9,311 nucleotides of DNA from CAIJKW01 sp964443365 (GCA_964443365.1 CAYUCM010000028.1:1-9311), one strand, 5' to 3'; positions 1-6,635 are shown, counted from the first letter of the stretch. Numbers and translations: made by a program. The notes: generated from the sequence alone by a model not told the origin.

Positions 1-1
1 A

Positions 2-82
2 GAGATTATACCCGGCAATGTTCGTGTTATTACCCATGGTGAAATGGCTGAGGAACTTAGGGGATACTACGACAGGGTCTGA
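2..82 (+). CDS. C-terminal end of an unrecognised protein (5' partial)
   Basis: An open frame enters from the left edge and stops at TGA (80-82), giving 26 residues ending in GYYDRV. I do not recognise the family. The DNA is clearly more GC-rich than the genes that follow, and a strong GC-rich terminator begins about 20 bases after the stop, which supports this being a real gene end. It is the only gene in the window that ends in TGA. No function can be assigned. Confidence 0.55.
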   Translation, partial: EIIPGNVRVITHGEMAEELRGYYDRV

Positions 83-100
83 TCTTTCAGCTCGGATATT

Positions 101-134
101 GGCGCGGCGGGGCTTGCCCCCGCCGCGCCTTTCT
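101..134 (+). terminator. Strong GC-rich intrinsic terminator
   Basis: A perfect 12-bp stem pairs 101-112 (GGCGCGGCGGGG) with 118-129 across a 5-base loop, and is followed by TTTCT. It ends the GC-rich partial gene at the left edge and insulates the next gene from it. Confidence 0.85.
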
Positions 135-153
135 CGTATTCAAAAAAACTGAT

Positions 154-168
154 ACTATAAATTATAGT
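154..168. promoter_or_regulatory. 15-base AT palindrome upstream of the DUF707-Dus gene
   Basis: ACTATAA-a-TTATAGT is a perfect 7-bp inverted repeat around one central base. It lies in the 81-bp gap between the terminator and the ATG at 216 and contains TATAAA, which could act as a -10 box. It could be an operator or promoter core, but AT-rich palindromes of this size also arise by chance. No convincing -35 or Shine-Dalgarno sequence was found for the gene. Confidence 0.3.
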
Positions 169-215
169 CATAAATAAAAAAACGTTACTAAATTATTCTT
201 TAGCCTAATTATTAG

Positions 216-2123
216 ATGAAGTATCATAATAAAAATAAAACCAAGATAATAATATTATACCCAACAAAAAATGGTAATATTTATACTGAAAAATTAAAAG
301 AGGTAATATCTAAAACTAGTAAGGATAAAGAAATAGCCCTCTTGGTGGTAGACTATACAAAAGAGAAGGGTACTAAATGGGTGTTTGCAAAAAAATATTT
401 AGATCCAAACTTGATTGAGATGTATGATTATGTTTGGTTAATGGATGATGATCTGGAAGTTGAAGAAAATTTAATAGACGTGGTAATTGACACAATGAAA
501 TATTATAATTTAAATATCTCTCAACCTTCTTTAACCCCAGATTCGTTTTACAGTCATAATATTACATTGAAACAAAATAATTCTATAGGTAGATATACGG
601 ATTTTGTAGAAATAATGTGTCCTGTATACAATAAAAAAACCTGGGCCCATGTTTATAATTTGATAGATATAGATATAAATAAAAATGGTTGGGGTTATGA
701 TTTTATTCAATTAAACAGAATGGCGATTATAGACAAGGTGAGTGTTAAACACACGAGGCCGATAGGGGATTCTTATGCTACAGAGGTGGCATATAAAGAA
801 CAATTGATTTGGTCAGATAAAAATAATATTTATTGCCCAAATAAGATTAATAAATTCAGAATATCAAAAAGTAAAATTTTAAATGAGGTAAAATTATTTT
901 TAATTAAGCAACGATGTTGTACTTGGACATTAGGATTATTCAAAAAAATAATTAAATATATAGTGCATCACTCATGTTGTGCCACCACTTGCGGTACTCC
1001 ATTTGAAAAAAGAAAAAATGGAGAAATTCCAGAACTTGGTTTTTGGCAAACTCTTCATGATAAAACCACTGCAGAAAATCGTACCATTTGCGCACTTGCT
1101 CCAATGGCGGATGTAACAGATTGTGCATTCAGATTTGTAATTGCAAAATATGGAAAGCCAGATGTTTTGTGGACTGAATTTGTTTCAGCGGACGGATTAA
1201 TACGCGCAACAGAAGAAGGGAAGAAAAAACTTCTAGCGGATTTAAAATTCGACAAAAATCTTGAACACCCTATTGTTGCGCAAGTCTTTGGATCAAAACC
1301 AGAATATATGGAACAGGCCTGTACACTCATTGCGGATTTGGGTTTTGATGGAATAGATATTAATATGGGATGTCCCGATAAAAGCATAGAAAGACAAGGA
1401 TCTGGAGCGTCCATGATAAAAAACCCAAAGTTAGCACAAGAAATAATTTGGGCTGCAAAACGCGGTGCTGCAATTTCGGCACAAAAAAATAACAAAAAAG
1501 CTATACCAATTTCAGTTAAGACAAGAATTGGATATAACAAAGTTGAGCTCGACACTTGGCTTAGACATATATTGAATGCATCTCCTGCGATTGTAACAAT
1601 TCATGCTCGTACAAGAAAAGAAATGTCAAAAGTTCCTGCTAATTGGGATTTTGTAAAACGCGCGGTTCTCATAAGAAATGAAATGCAGCAGGATCTTATC
1701 GCAGAAAATAAACCTTATACTTTAATTTTGGGAAATGGAGATGTGACGTCTGTAAAAATGGCAAATGAAAAAGCAAAAGAAGTAAATGCTGATGGTGTGA
1801 TGATTGGTAGGGGAATATTTGGCAACCCTTGGCTTTTTTCTTCTTTGAATAATAATAAAATTGACGAAAATAATATCAATGGAAAAAATAATTTTGACGA
1901 ATATATTCCGAACGTCAAAGAAAAACTTTTCGTCATGCTTGAGCATACAAAAAAGTTTGAGCAAGAACTTGGTGGAATAAAAAACTTTGCGGTAATGAAA
2001 AAACATTATAAAGCATATGTAAATGGATTTGATGGAGCAAAAGAATTACGCGCAAGACTTATGGAAACTCAAAATGCGGGGGAGGTGGGGGAGATGGTTA
2101 ATGAGTTTGTGGTGAACCTCTAG
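216..2123 (+). CDS. DUF707 glycosyltransferase-like domain fused to tRNA-dihydrouridine synthase
   Basis: One 635-residue frame holds two unrelated parts. Residues about 8-190 resemble the DUF707 family, a GT-A glycosyltransferase-like group: an acidic DDD cluster at 77-79, a WGYDF motif near 159, and HTRPIG at 179-184. Residues about 280-635 are a full tRNA-dihydrouridine synthase, an FMN/NADPH enzyme that reduces uridine in tRNA. It shows APMADVTD (295-302), the NMGCP motif with catalytic Cys386, KTRIG from Lys435, HART from His463, GNGD at 506-509 and GRG at 531-533 for FMN phosphate binding. The linker, about 195-278, is Cys-rich (CC, SCC, TTCG) and matches nothing I know. No in-frame ATG lies between the domains; GTG at 963 is the only plausible separate Dus start. 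Dus alone would be near normal length, so the fusion could be real, a lost stop codon, or two genes read as one. Domain calls are firm for Dus and fairly firm for DUF707. Confidence 0.85.
   Translation: MKYHNKNKTKIIILYPTKNGNIYTEKLKEVISKTSKDKEIALLVVDYTKEKGTKWVFAKKYLDPNLIEMYDYVWLMDDDLEVEENLIDVVIDTMKYYNLNISQPSLTPDSFYSHNITLKQNNSIGRYTDFVEIMCPVYNKKTWAHVYNLIDIDINKNGWGYDFIQLNRMAIIDKVSVKHTRPIGDSYATEVAYKEQLIWSDKNNIYCPNKINKFRISKSKILNEVKLFLIKQRCCTWTLGLFKKIIKYIVHHSCCATTCGTPFEKRKNGEIPELGFWQTLHDKTTAENRTICALAPMADVTDCAFRFVIAKYGKPDVLWTEFVSADGLIRATEEGKKKLLADLKFDKNLEHPIVAQVFGSKPEYMEQACTLIADLGFDGIDINMGCPDKSIERQGSGASMIKNPKLAQEIIWAAKRGAAISAQKNNKKAIPISVKTRIGYNKVELDTWLRHILNASPAIVTIHARTRKEMSKVPANWDFVKRAVLIRNEMQQDLIAENKPYTLILGNGDVTSVKMANEKAKEVNADGVMIGRGIFGNPWLFSSLNNNKIDENNINGKNNFDEYIPNVKEKLFVMLEHTKKFEQELGGIKNFAVMKKHYKAYVNGFDGAKELRARLMETQNAGEVGEMVNEFVVNL
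997..1023. repeat. 8-bp inverted repeat at the domain junction
   Basis: CTCCATTT (997-1004) and AAATGGAG (1016-1023) form a perfect 8-bp stem around an A-rich 11-base loop, inside the linker just before the Dus domain. It may mark a junction scar or a former intergenic hairpin, or may be chance. Confidence 0.3.
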
Positions 2124-2139
2124 GGATGCTAAAATGATT

Positions 2140-2160
2140 CTGGATACAACAATCCAGTTT
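2140..2160 (+). promoter_or_regulatory. Small hairpin between the Dus stop and the next start
   Basis: CTGGAT (2140-2145) pairs with ATCCAG (2152-2157) across a 6-base loop, followed by TTT and then ATG at 2165. It is too weak to be a confident terminator. It may be a partial terminator for the upstream gene or a structure near the start of the small gene. Confidence 0.3.
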
Positions 2161-2164
2161 CACC

Positions 2165-2422
2165 ATGAAAAAAACCGAAGAGAAAGAAAACGAAAAAACT
2201 ATTCTCGGGATCATTACAAAATTTATCAAAGAAGGAGTAAATCCGCTATTTGGCAGAGTGTTTACTGTTGACGAACAAAATCTGTCACCTGCAACAGCTC
2301 AAGAAGCTTGGAACGGGCTGTTGAGAAAAGGAAAAATTGTGATTAAGAAGGCTAGTGTCGGTAATGAGCCTTCTGTTGAAATCGGCAAAATATCCAGAAA
2401 ATGTATTCGTTGCAGTAGGTAG
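2165..2422 (+). CDS. Small hypothetical protein, possibly winged-helix-like
   Basis: The frame encodes 85 residues. The N-terminus is highly charged (Lys/Glu-rich, residues 2-12). Residues about 14-25 and 40-55 look helical and are followed by a short strand-like stretch (KIVIKK). That order recalls a small winged helix, but this is inference only. A CxxC pair (KCIRC) sits at the extreme C-terminus. Codon use is mixed but protein-like. The start follows the Dus stop by 41 bases with no Shine-Dalgarno sequence. It is followed directly by a C-rich tract and the first copy of the 66-bp terminator repeat, the same arrangement as the orphan gene at 2706. I do not recognise a family. Confidence 0.55.
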   Translation: MKKTEEKENEKTILGIITKFIKEGVNPLFGRVFTVDEQNLSPATAQEAWNGLLRKGKIVIKKASVGNEPSVEIGKISRKCIRCSR

Positions 2423-2426
2423 CTTA

Positions 2427-2463
2427 CCCCCCCAATAGCCATCCTGGTCTAAATGCCCCCCCC
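2427..2463 (+). other. C-rich tract with C7 and C8 runs (rut-like)
   Basis: A run of seven C (2427-2433) and a run of eight C (2456-2463) lie between the small gene's stop and the intrinsic terminator. The transcript from about 2423 to 2490 would be strongly C-rich and G-poor, as Rho-loading sites are. Long C runs are also prone to slippage and sequencing error. Confidence 0.35.
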
Positions 2464-2469
2464 ATTCAC

Positions 2470-2535
2470 AACCACCACCCCAATCCCAGCGGAAAACCAC
2501 CCGCCTGGTGGCGCGGGCTGGTGGTTTTTCTGTTG
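2470..2535. repeat. 66-bp direct repeat, copy 1
   Basis: This segment is identical base for base to 3367-3432, exactly 897 bp downstream. Similarity fades just outside: CATT followed by a few variable bases on the left, none on the right. Each copy contains a terminator hairpin and follows a hypothetical gene. Confidence 0.95.
2493..2529 (+). terminator. Intrinsic terminator inside repeat copy 1
   Basis: Outer stem AAAACCACC (2493-2501) pairs with GGTGGTTTT (2520-2528), with an inner CGCC-TGGT-GGCG hairpin (2502-2513), and the right arm ends in five T. A second left arm, AACCACCA at 2470-2477, could compete for TGGTGGTT (2519-2526). It should end transcription of the 2165 gene. Confidence 0.75.
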
Positions 2536-2595
2536 AGAAGATTTGCGTATATTAATATGTTTTGTTTATCTTCACCATCCTTAAATTTTTTGCGA

Positions 2596-2624
2596 TTGAC
2601 AATCTTGTTGGTCAATAATATGCT
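2596..2624 (+). promoter_or_regulatory. Promoter of the orphan cassette gene, with overlapping inverted repeat
   Basis: A consensus -35 TTGACA (2596-2601) is followed after 17 bases by TATGCT (2619-2624). Transcription would start near 2631, about 75 bases before the ATG at 2706. ATTGAC (2595-2600) and GTCAAT (2611-2616) form a 6-bp inverted repeat over the -35 and spacer, a possible operator. This gives the segment between the two repeats its own promoter. Confidence 0.55.
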
Positions 2625-2705
2625 GTATGCGGACCATTATGTTAGTCCTCCGCGGGGCGCAAGCCTCATTTACAGAAATCCAGTAAAACAAAAAAGTTCC
2701 ATTCC

Positions 2706-3353
2706 ATGACAACACCTCCACAGTTCGACGTATCGTTGGACATATTCCATGATGTTAGCCGAATCGGCCTTATCTACCGCCCTGAATGCTTTGGCGGGTC
2801 GTTCTATGTTCAAAGAGAATCACACGTCGGCATCTTGCCGACGGATGAACTTGACATATTCATTGAACACGCTCAGCGTGCCTCAGCCCTTTTCACCCCT
2901 GCCGGCAGGGACGCACTGTTTTTTCACGATTTCAGCAAGATGGGTTCGCTGGAGGAGTTGATTGTCGCTTTGTCTTCAAGGCGGTTGATGGGCCCCGCGC
3001 TCCTCAGATCAATTCTCAATCAGCAAAATCAGCGCTTGCTTGAAATGTGGCGCGCTCGATACGGATTCAATTCGTTTGCGGCTTTGTCGCACATGTTTGA
3101 CGTCAATCCAAAACACAAGAATGCCGCAAAAGCAGCATCAGGCCCCTATATCTATACCGTCAGTCGAGTAGACGGCCATGAGCAATTGTGGGCTGAACGC
3201 TTCATTCCCGTCAGTAGTCTGAATTTTGGGAAAGAATCGGTCGGTTTACCGCCCATTCTGGTCCTTGATTGCACGCCCGTATTGGATGGCAATCAGATCG
3301 AACTGACTTTCGGTGACGGTTTGACGGGCACCGGCATAAAGCCTGGTGTGTAG
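2706..3353 (+). CDS. Orphan hypothetical protein in a repeat-bounded segment
   Basis: The frame encodes 215 residues that I cannot place in any family. It looks soluble: no signal peptide or membrane segment. Residues 1-50 look strand-rich, about 50-135 helix-rich (including a QQNQRLLEMWRARYG stretch), and the last 70 strand-rich with a Gly-rich tail (GDGLTGTG). The DNA is visibly more GC-rich than lepA or the liv genes, with many CG dinucleotides, suggesting a different origin. The segment has its own promoter (2596-2624) and is flanked by identical 66-bp terminator-bearing repeats. The start at 2706 gives a sensible protein, but no Shine-Dalgarno sequence confirms it. Confidence 0.7.
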   Translation: MTTPPQFDVSLDIFHDVSRIGLIYRPECFGGSFYVQRESHVGILPTDELDIFIEHAQRASALFTPAGRDALFFHDFSKMGSLEELIVALSSRRLMGPALLRSILNQQNQRLLEMWRARYGFNSFAALSHMFDVNPKHKNAAKAASGPYIYTVSRVDGHEQLWAERFIPVSSLNFGKESVGLPPILVLDCTPVLDGNQIELTFGDGLTGTGIKPGV

Positions 3354-3366
3354 CATGGGTCATTAT

Positions 3367-3432
3367 AACCACCACCCCAATCCCAGCGGAAAACCACCCG
3401 CCTGGTGGCGCGGGCTGGTGGTTTTTCTGTTG
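3367..3432. repeat. 66-bp direct repeat, copy 2
   Basis: Identical to 2470-2535. It begins 13 bases after the TAG of the orphan gene. Perfect identity over 66 bp in non-coding DNA implies a recent duplication, gene conversion or insertion. Confidence 0.95.
3390..3426 (+). terminator. Intrinsic terminator inside repeat copy 2
   Basis: Same hairpin as copy 1: AAAACCACC (3390-3398) pairs with GGTGGTTTT (3417-3425), with the inner CGCC/GGCG hairpin and a T5 end. It terminates the orphan gene ahead of lepA. Confidence 0.75.
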
Positions 3433-3440
3433 TAAAAATA

Positions 3441-3468
3441 TTGGACGCAATAAACCTCGTTTTATTTT
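3441..3468 (+). promoter_or_regulatory. Possible lepA promoter
   Basis: TTGGAC (3441-3446) and TATTTT (3463-3468) are separated by 16 bases, just after the terminator and about 115 bases before the lepA ATG. An alternative -10, TATAGT at 3510-3515, has no good -35. The call is weak in AT-rich DNA. Confidence 0.3.
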
Positions 3469-3516
3469 CTAAAAACTCAAAAAACCTAGCCAATTCGCCA
3501 TTTTTACGATATAGTA

Positions 3517-3540
3517 AGGCAACGCTTCGTCAAAATGACG
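3517..3540. repeat. REP-like palindromic element upstream of lepA
   Basis: On the minus strand the segment reads CGTCATTTTGACGAAGCG followed by TTGCC. This resembles the scattered intergenic repeat type CGTCATTGCGAGCGAAGCG...GGCAATC known from many bacteria. It contains a small perfect hairpin, CGTCA-aaa-TGACG (3528-3540). The match is from memory of the consensus and may be a degenerate copy. Confidence 0.35.
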
Positions 3541-3585
3541 TTTAAATAGAGTCGCTCAAGGATTGCGCTCACAAAACACAAAACA

Positions 3586-5391
3586 ATGAATCTATCCAAT
3601 ATAAGAAACTTTAGCATCATAGCCCATATTGATCATGGTAAGTCCACTCTAGCAGACCGTATGCTCGAGCTAACTAACACTATAGAAAAAAGAAAAATGA
3701 TGAATCAAGTTCTTGATAGTATGGAGCTTGAGCGTGAAAAGGGGATTACAATTAAAATGCGTCCGGTTAGAATGTCGTATAAAAATTCTGATGACAACAA
3801 ACAGTATGAACTTAATTTAATCGACACTCCAGGACACATAGATTTTTCATATGAGGTTTCTCGTGCAATGAAAGCGGTTGAGGGTTGTATCCTTTTGGTT
3901 GATGCAACACAAGGTGTTCAAGCGCAGACTTTAACAACACTTAGAATGGCTCGTGAAATTGGTCTAACTATAATTCCAGTGTTAAGTAAAATTGACTCTC
4001 CGCTTGCTCGCGTTGAAGAGATGAAAGAAGAAATGTGTAAGCTTCTTGATTGCCAACCAGAAGACGTTTTGGGAACTTCAGGAAAAACTGGAGAGGGGGT
4101 TGATGCACTACTTAAAGAAATTATAAAGAAAATTCCTGCACCAAAAGAAGAAATACAAAATTCTCAAAGTTTTAGAGCTCTTGTCTTTGATTTTCAATAT
4201 TCAAATCACAAAGGAGTTATTGTCTACGTCAGAGTTACAGAAGGGAGCGTGAAGAAGGGCGATGAACTTATGTTTAAAATCGCTAATGAAAAGTTTCAAG
4301 CACTTGAGGTTGGAATTTTCACTCCAGATGAAGAAGCAATTAGCGAGCTTAATGCTGGGGAAATTGGTTATATTGTAACCGGAATTAAAAGACCTGGTAT
4401 TGCATCTGTTGGAGATACAATAACACTTTTCAGAAAACAACTTCCTGAGCTTCCAGGATATATGAATCCAGCACCAGTTGTTTGGGCGTCTGTGTACCCA
4501 GAGGATGCAGATGATTTTGATGTATTAAAACAAGCGTTAGGAAGGCTTAAATTGTCAGACTCGGCTTTTTCATTTGAAGAAGAAACTTCAGGTTCATTGG
4601 GTCGTGGTTTTAGATGTGGTTTTCTTGGGCTACTTCTTCTTGAAATAATTACAGATAGATTAAAAAGAGAGTTTAGACTGGATTTAATTATTGCAACACC
4701 AAGTATTACATATGAAGTGACGCTAAATAACGGGAAGGTAACGATGGTGTATTCGCCATCACTTTTTCCTGAGCATGGTCAATATAAATCAGTTAGAGAG
4801 CCGTGGGTTTTAGTTAGCATAATAACTCCAGAAAATTACACAGGTGCAATTTACCAATTGCTTTATGATCATGAAGCAGAGCTTGAAAATGCGCATACTT
4901 TTGGCGATGGAAGAACTCAGCTTGAAATCAAAATGCCACTAAGAGAATTAATGCGTAATTTTTTTGACGAACTTAAATCCGTCTCATCCGGTTATGCCTC
5001 ACTTTCTTATGAATTTGAATCAATGCGTAATGCAGAGGTGACCAGAATGGATGTTTTGGTTGCGGATGAAGTCGTAGAAGCTTTTACAAAGGTGATTGCA
5101 GAAAGAAGAGTTGATGATGAGACAAATAAAACTGTAGATAGATTATTTAATGTTTTGCCAAGACAAATGTTCGTTACAAAAATACAGGCAAAAGTAAATG
5201 GAAGAATTATTGCATCGAGAACACTTTCTGCTCTTAAGAAAGATGTTACTGGATATTTATATGGAGGAGATATTACAAGAAAGATGAAATTGCGTGAAAA
5301 GCAAAAGAAAGGAAAAAAGAAAATGAAGGAGAGGGGTGTGGTTAATATTCCACATGATGTGTTTCTAAAGATGATGAAGACGGGGGAGTAG
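3586..5391 (+). CDS. lepA: Elongation factor 4 (LepA), ribosome back-translocating GTPase
   Basis: LepA is a translational GTPase that binds stalled or mis-translocated ribosomes. The 601-residue length is typical. Domain I shows G1 AHIDHGKS (13-20), G2 GITIK (53-57) and G3 DTPGH (80-84). G4 reads SKID (134-137) instead of the usual NKID, and G5 reads SGK (165-167) instead of SAK. Domain II begins near 185, EF-G-like domains follow, and the LepA-specific basic C-terminal domain is present (ITRKMKLREKQKKGKKK, then IPHDVF). No EF-G domain IV is present, as expected. The A-rich leader has no Shine-Dalgarno sequence. The ATG at 3586 fits the family N-terminus. The gene stands alone between the cassette's terminator and its own terminator. 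Its last codons are ACG GGG GAG TAG. Confidence 0.97.
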   Translation: MNLSNIRNFSIIAHIDHGKSTLADRMLELTNTIEKRKMMNQVLDSMELEREKGITIKMRPVRMSYKNSDDNKQYELNLIDTPGHIDFSYEVSRAMKAVEGCILLVDATQGVQAQTLTTLRMAREIGLTIIPVLSKIDSPLARVEEMKEEMCKLLDCQPEDVLGTSGKTGEGVDALLKEIIKKIPAPKEEIQNSQSFRALVFDFQYSNHKGVIVYVRVTEGSVKKGDELMFKIANEKFQALEVGIFTPDEEAISELNAGEIGYIVTGIKRPGIASVGDTITLFRKQLPELPGYMNPAPVVWASVYPEDADDFDVLKQALGRLKLSDSAFSFEEETSGSLGRGFRCGFLGLLLLEIITDRLKREFRLDLIIATPSITYEVTLNNGKVTMVYSPSLFPEHGQYKSVREPWVLVSIITPENYTGAIYQLLYDHEAELENAHTFGDGRTQLEIKMPLRELMRNFFDELKSVSSGYASLSYEFESMRNAEVTRMDVLVADEVVEAFTKVIAERRVDDETNKTVDRLFNVLPRQMFVTKIQAKVNGRIIASRTLSALKKDVTGYLYGGDITRKMKLREKQKKGKKKMKERGVVNIPHDVFLKMMKTGE

Positions 5392-5428
5392 CTTTCTGCT
5401 TAATGTTCCGTGTAATTAAGTAGACACA

Positions 5429-5459
5429 AAAAACCACCAAACGATGAATGGTGGTTTTT
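5429..5459 (+). terminator. lepA intrinsic terminator
   Basis: A perfect 11-bp stem, AAAAACCACCA (5429-5439) with TGGTGGTTTTT (5449-5459), closes a 9-base loop. The A-run on the left arm also lets it act on minus-strand transcripts. The arms share the ACCACC/GGTGGT core with the 66-bp repeats, probably because both are terminators. Confidence 0.9.
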
Positions 5460-5768
5460 GCCTATTTATTTTTTTAGTTTGCTAAAGTAATTAAAATATC
5501 AAAAGGCAACTCAATAACATAGGGTTGTTGATTCTTTGTTCGAGAATTAAATTAAACACACTGTACCAAAGTTAGAGGCTAAATATGAAAATATTTATTT
5601 TTTGAAAAAGTTTAGTTTTTCCAAAATAAATTGTATTGTGTGTTAGGGAAGAATTAAGATACTTCTATTACGTAAGTAAGTATGTTCTTATTGTTGACAA
5701 AAGTCAATTCATATTGTCTTTATGACACACTTATATGATTCTACCTATTTTTTGTTATTATATTTAAT
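5460..5768. other. AT-rich intergenic region with several small hairpins
   Basis: No coding frame is convincing. Inverted repeats seen: 5511-5518 with 5524-5531 (8 bp, one G-U), 5528-5535 with 5543-5550 (8 bp, one G-U, exclusive with the first), 5580-5586 with 5591-5597 (7 bp, GAAA loop), 5604-5609 with 5616-5621 (6 bp), and a long-range AACACAC (5555-5561) with GTGTGTT (5638-5644) that would enclose the last two. This could be a structured leader or small RNA, but such AT-rich DNA yields hairpins by chance. Confidence 0.3.
5694..5761 (+). promoter_or_regulatory. livM promoter and operator region
   Basis: TTGAC-AAAA-GTCAA (5694-5707) is a 5-bp inverted repeat that includes a perfect TTGACA. 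No good -10 follows it at 17 bases. Closer to the gene, TATTAT (5756-5761) would place the transcript start at about 5768-5769, on the ATG itself, giving a leaderless mRNA. Its -35 is poor, so an activator may be needed. Both readings are tentative. Confidence 0.35.
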
Positions 5769-6635
5769 ATGGAATACATAATTCACCTTCTAATTTTAAT
5801 TTCGATTTGGTCCATTTTAGGCATAAGCTTAAACCTGGTTGTTGGATACACAGGACTGCTTTCAATTACGCACGCCACCTTTTTTGGAATAGGGGCCTAT
5901 GGAACTGCAATATTAATGACGGATTATGGATTCAACTTTTTTATTGCAACATTAATTGGTGTGATTGTTGCAATGATAATTTCTTTTGTTCTCGGAAGTA
6001 TCTTAGGAAGATTCAAGGGAGACTATTATGCACTTGCTTCATTTGGTTTTAATATTATTGCATTTAGTGTGATGTTGAATTGGCAAAGTTTGACGAGGGG
6101 TCCGCTTGGAATTCCCGGTATTGGTAGGCCAGAATTATTTGGTTTTGTTTTTAAAGAAAATTTACACTTTTTGATATTAATAGCTGTGTTTGCATTTATT
6201 GTTTATGCATTTTTACAATATGTAGCCAATTCATCTTTTGGACGAGTTATCAAAGCCATTAGAGAAGATGAACAAGCAATATCTGTTTTTGGTTATAATA
6301 CCAAGATTTATAAAATGATTGTTTTTGTAATTGCAGCAGGGTTAGCTGCGCTTGCTGGTGGCTTCTTCGCTTCCTACATTACTTTTATAGACCCTTCAAG
6401 CTTTTCACTTTCAGAATCGATCTTCATATTGTCTATTGTGATATTGGGCGGTCTTGCAAGTAACAAAGGAGTCTTTTGGGGAACCGTTTTTCTAATGCTT
6501 CTTCCAGAATTTTTGCGATTTGTTGGATTTCCAACAGATATCGCAGCGCAAATGCGCCAAGTTGTTTATGGCCTTCTTTTGCTATTCCTAATGATGTACA
6601 GACCACAAGGTTTTATGGGGGAGTATAAGTTGTAA
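5769..6635 (+). CDS. livM: LivM-type branched-chain amino acid ABC transporter permease
   Basis: This inner-membrane permease belongs to the LivH/LivM family, which moves branched-chain or related amino acids with a LivJ/K binding protein and LivG/F ATPases. It has 288 residues and about eight hydrophobic segments (near 3-25, 33-52, 57-80, 88-108, 130-153, 183-205, 216-245, 262-282). Family marks are NLVVGYTGLLSITHATFFGIGAY in the first third (residues about 22-44), RGPLGIPGI from 110, and the ATPase-coupling loop GRVIKAIREDE (158-168). Length and the RGPLGI motif favour LivM over LivH. The gene stands alone after the lepA terminator. LivH, LivG and LivF are absent from the window, while a binding protein lies 0.9 kb downstream beyond an opposed regulator. 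Substrate specificity is inferred from the family only. Confidence 0.93.
   Translation: MEYIIHLLILISIWSILGISLNLVVGYTGLLSITHATFFGIGAYGTAILMTDYGFNFFIATLIGVIVAMIISFVLGSILGRFKGDYYALASFGFNIIAFSVMLNWQSLTRGPLGIPGIGRPELFGFVFKENLHFLILIAVFAFIVYAFLQYVANSSFGRVIKAIREDEQAISVFGYNTKIYKMIVFVIAAGLAALAGGFFASYITFIDPSSFSLSESIFILSIVILGGLASNKGVFWGTVFLMLLPEFLRFVGFPTDIAAQMRQVVYGLLLLFLMMYRPQGFMGEYKL

Noticed and set aside
1018..1101. ATG at 1018 as a separate Dus start
   Set aside because: It is in a different frame from the Dus domain and soon reaches a stop.
1055..1555. Long minus-strand frame opposite the Dus domain
   Set aside because: It is a shadow of the conserved Dus coding sequence and has no family features.
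2521..2709. A 62-residue frame starting inside repeat copy 1
   Set aside because: It overlaps the terminator and promoter, has no family features, and starts within a non-coding repeat that also occurs at 3367-3432 without such a frame.
2470..3432. Integron attC sites
   Set aside because: The repeats fold and follow genes, but I found no matching RYYYAAC/GTTRRRY core pair at their ends and no integrase in the window. The cassette idea is kept without calling it an integron.
5528..5550. tRNA-like T arm around GTTCGAG
   Set aside because: The 7-base loop is TTGTTCG rather than TTCRANY, and no acceptor, D or anticodon arms fit around it.
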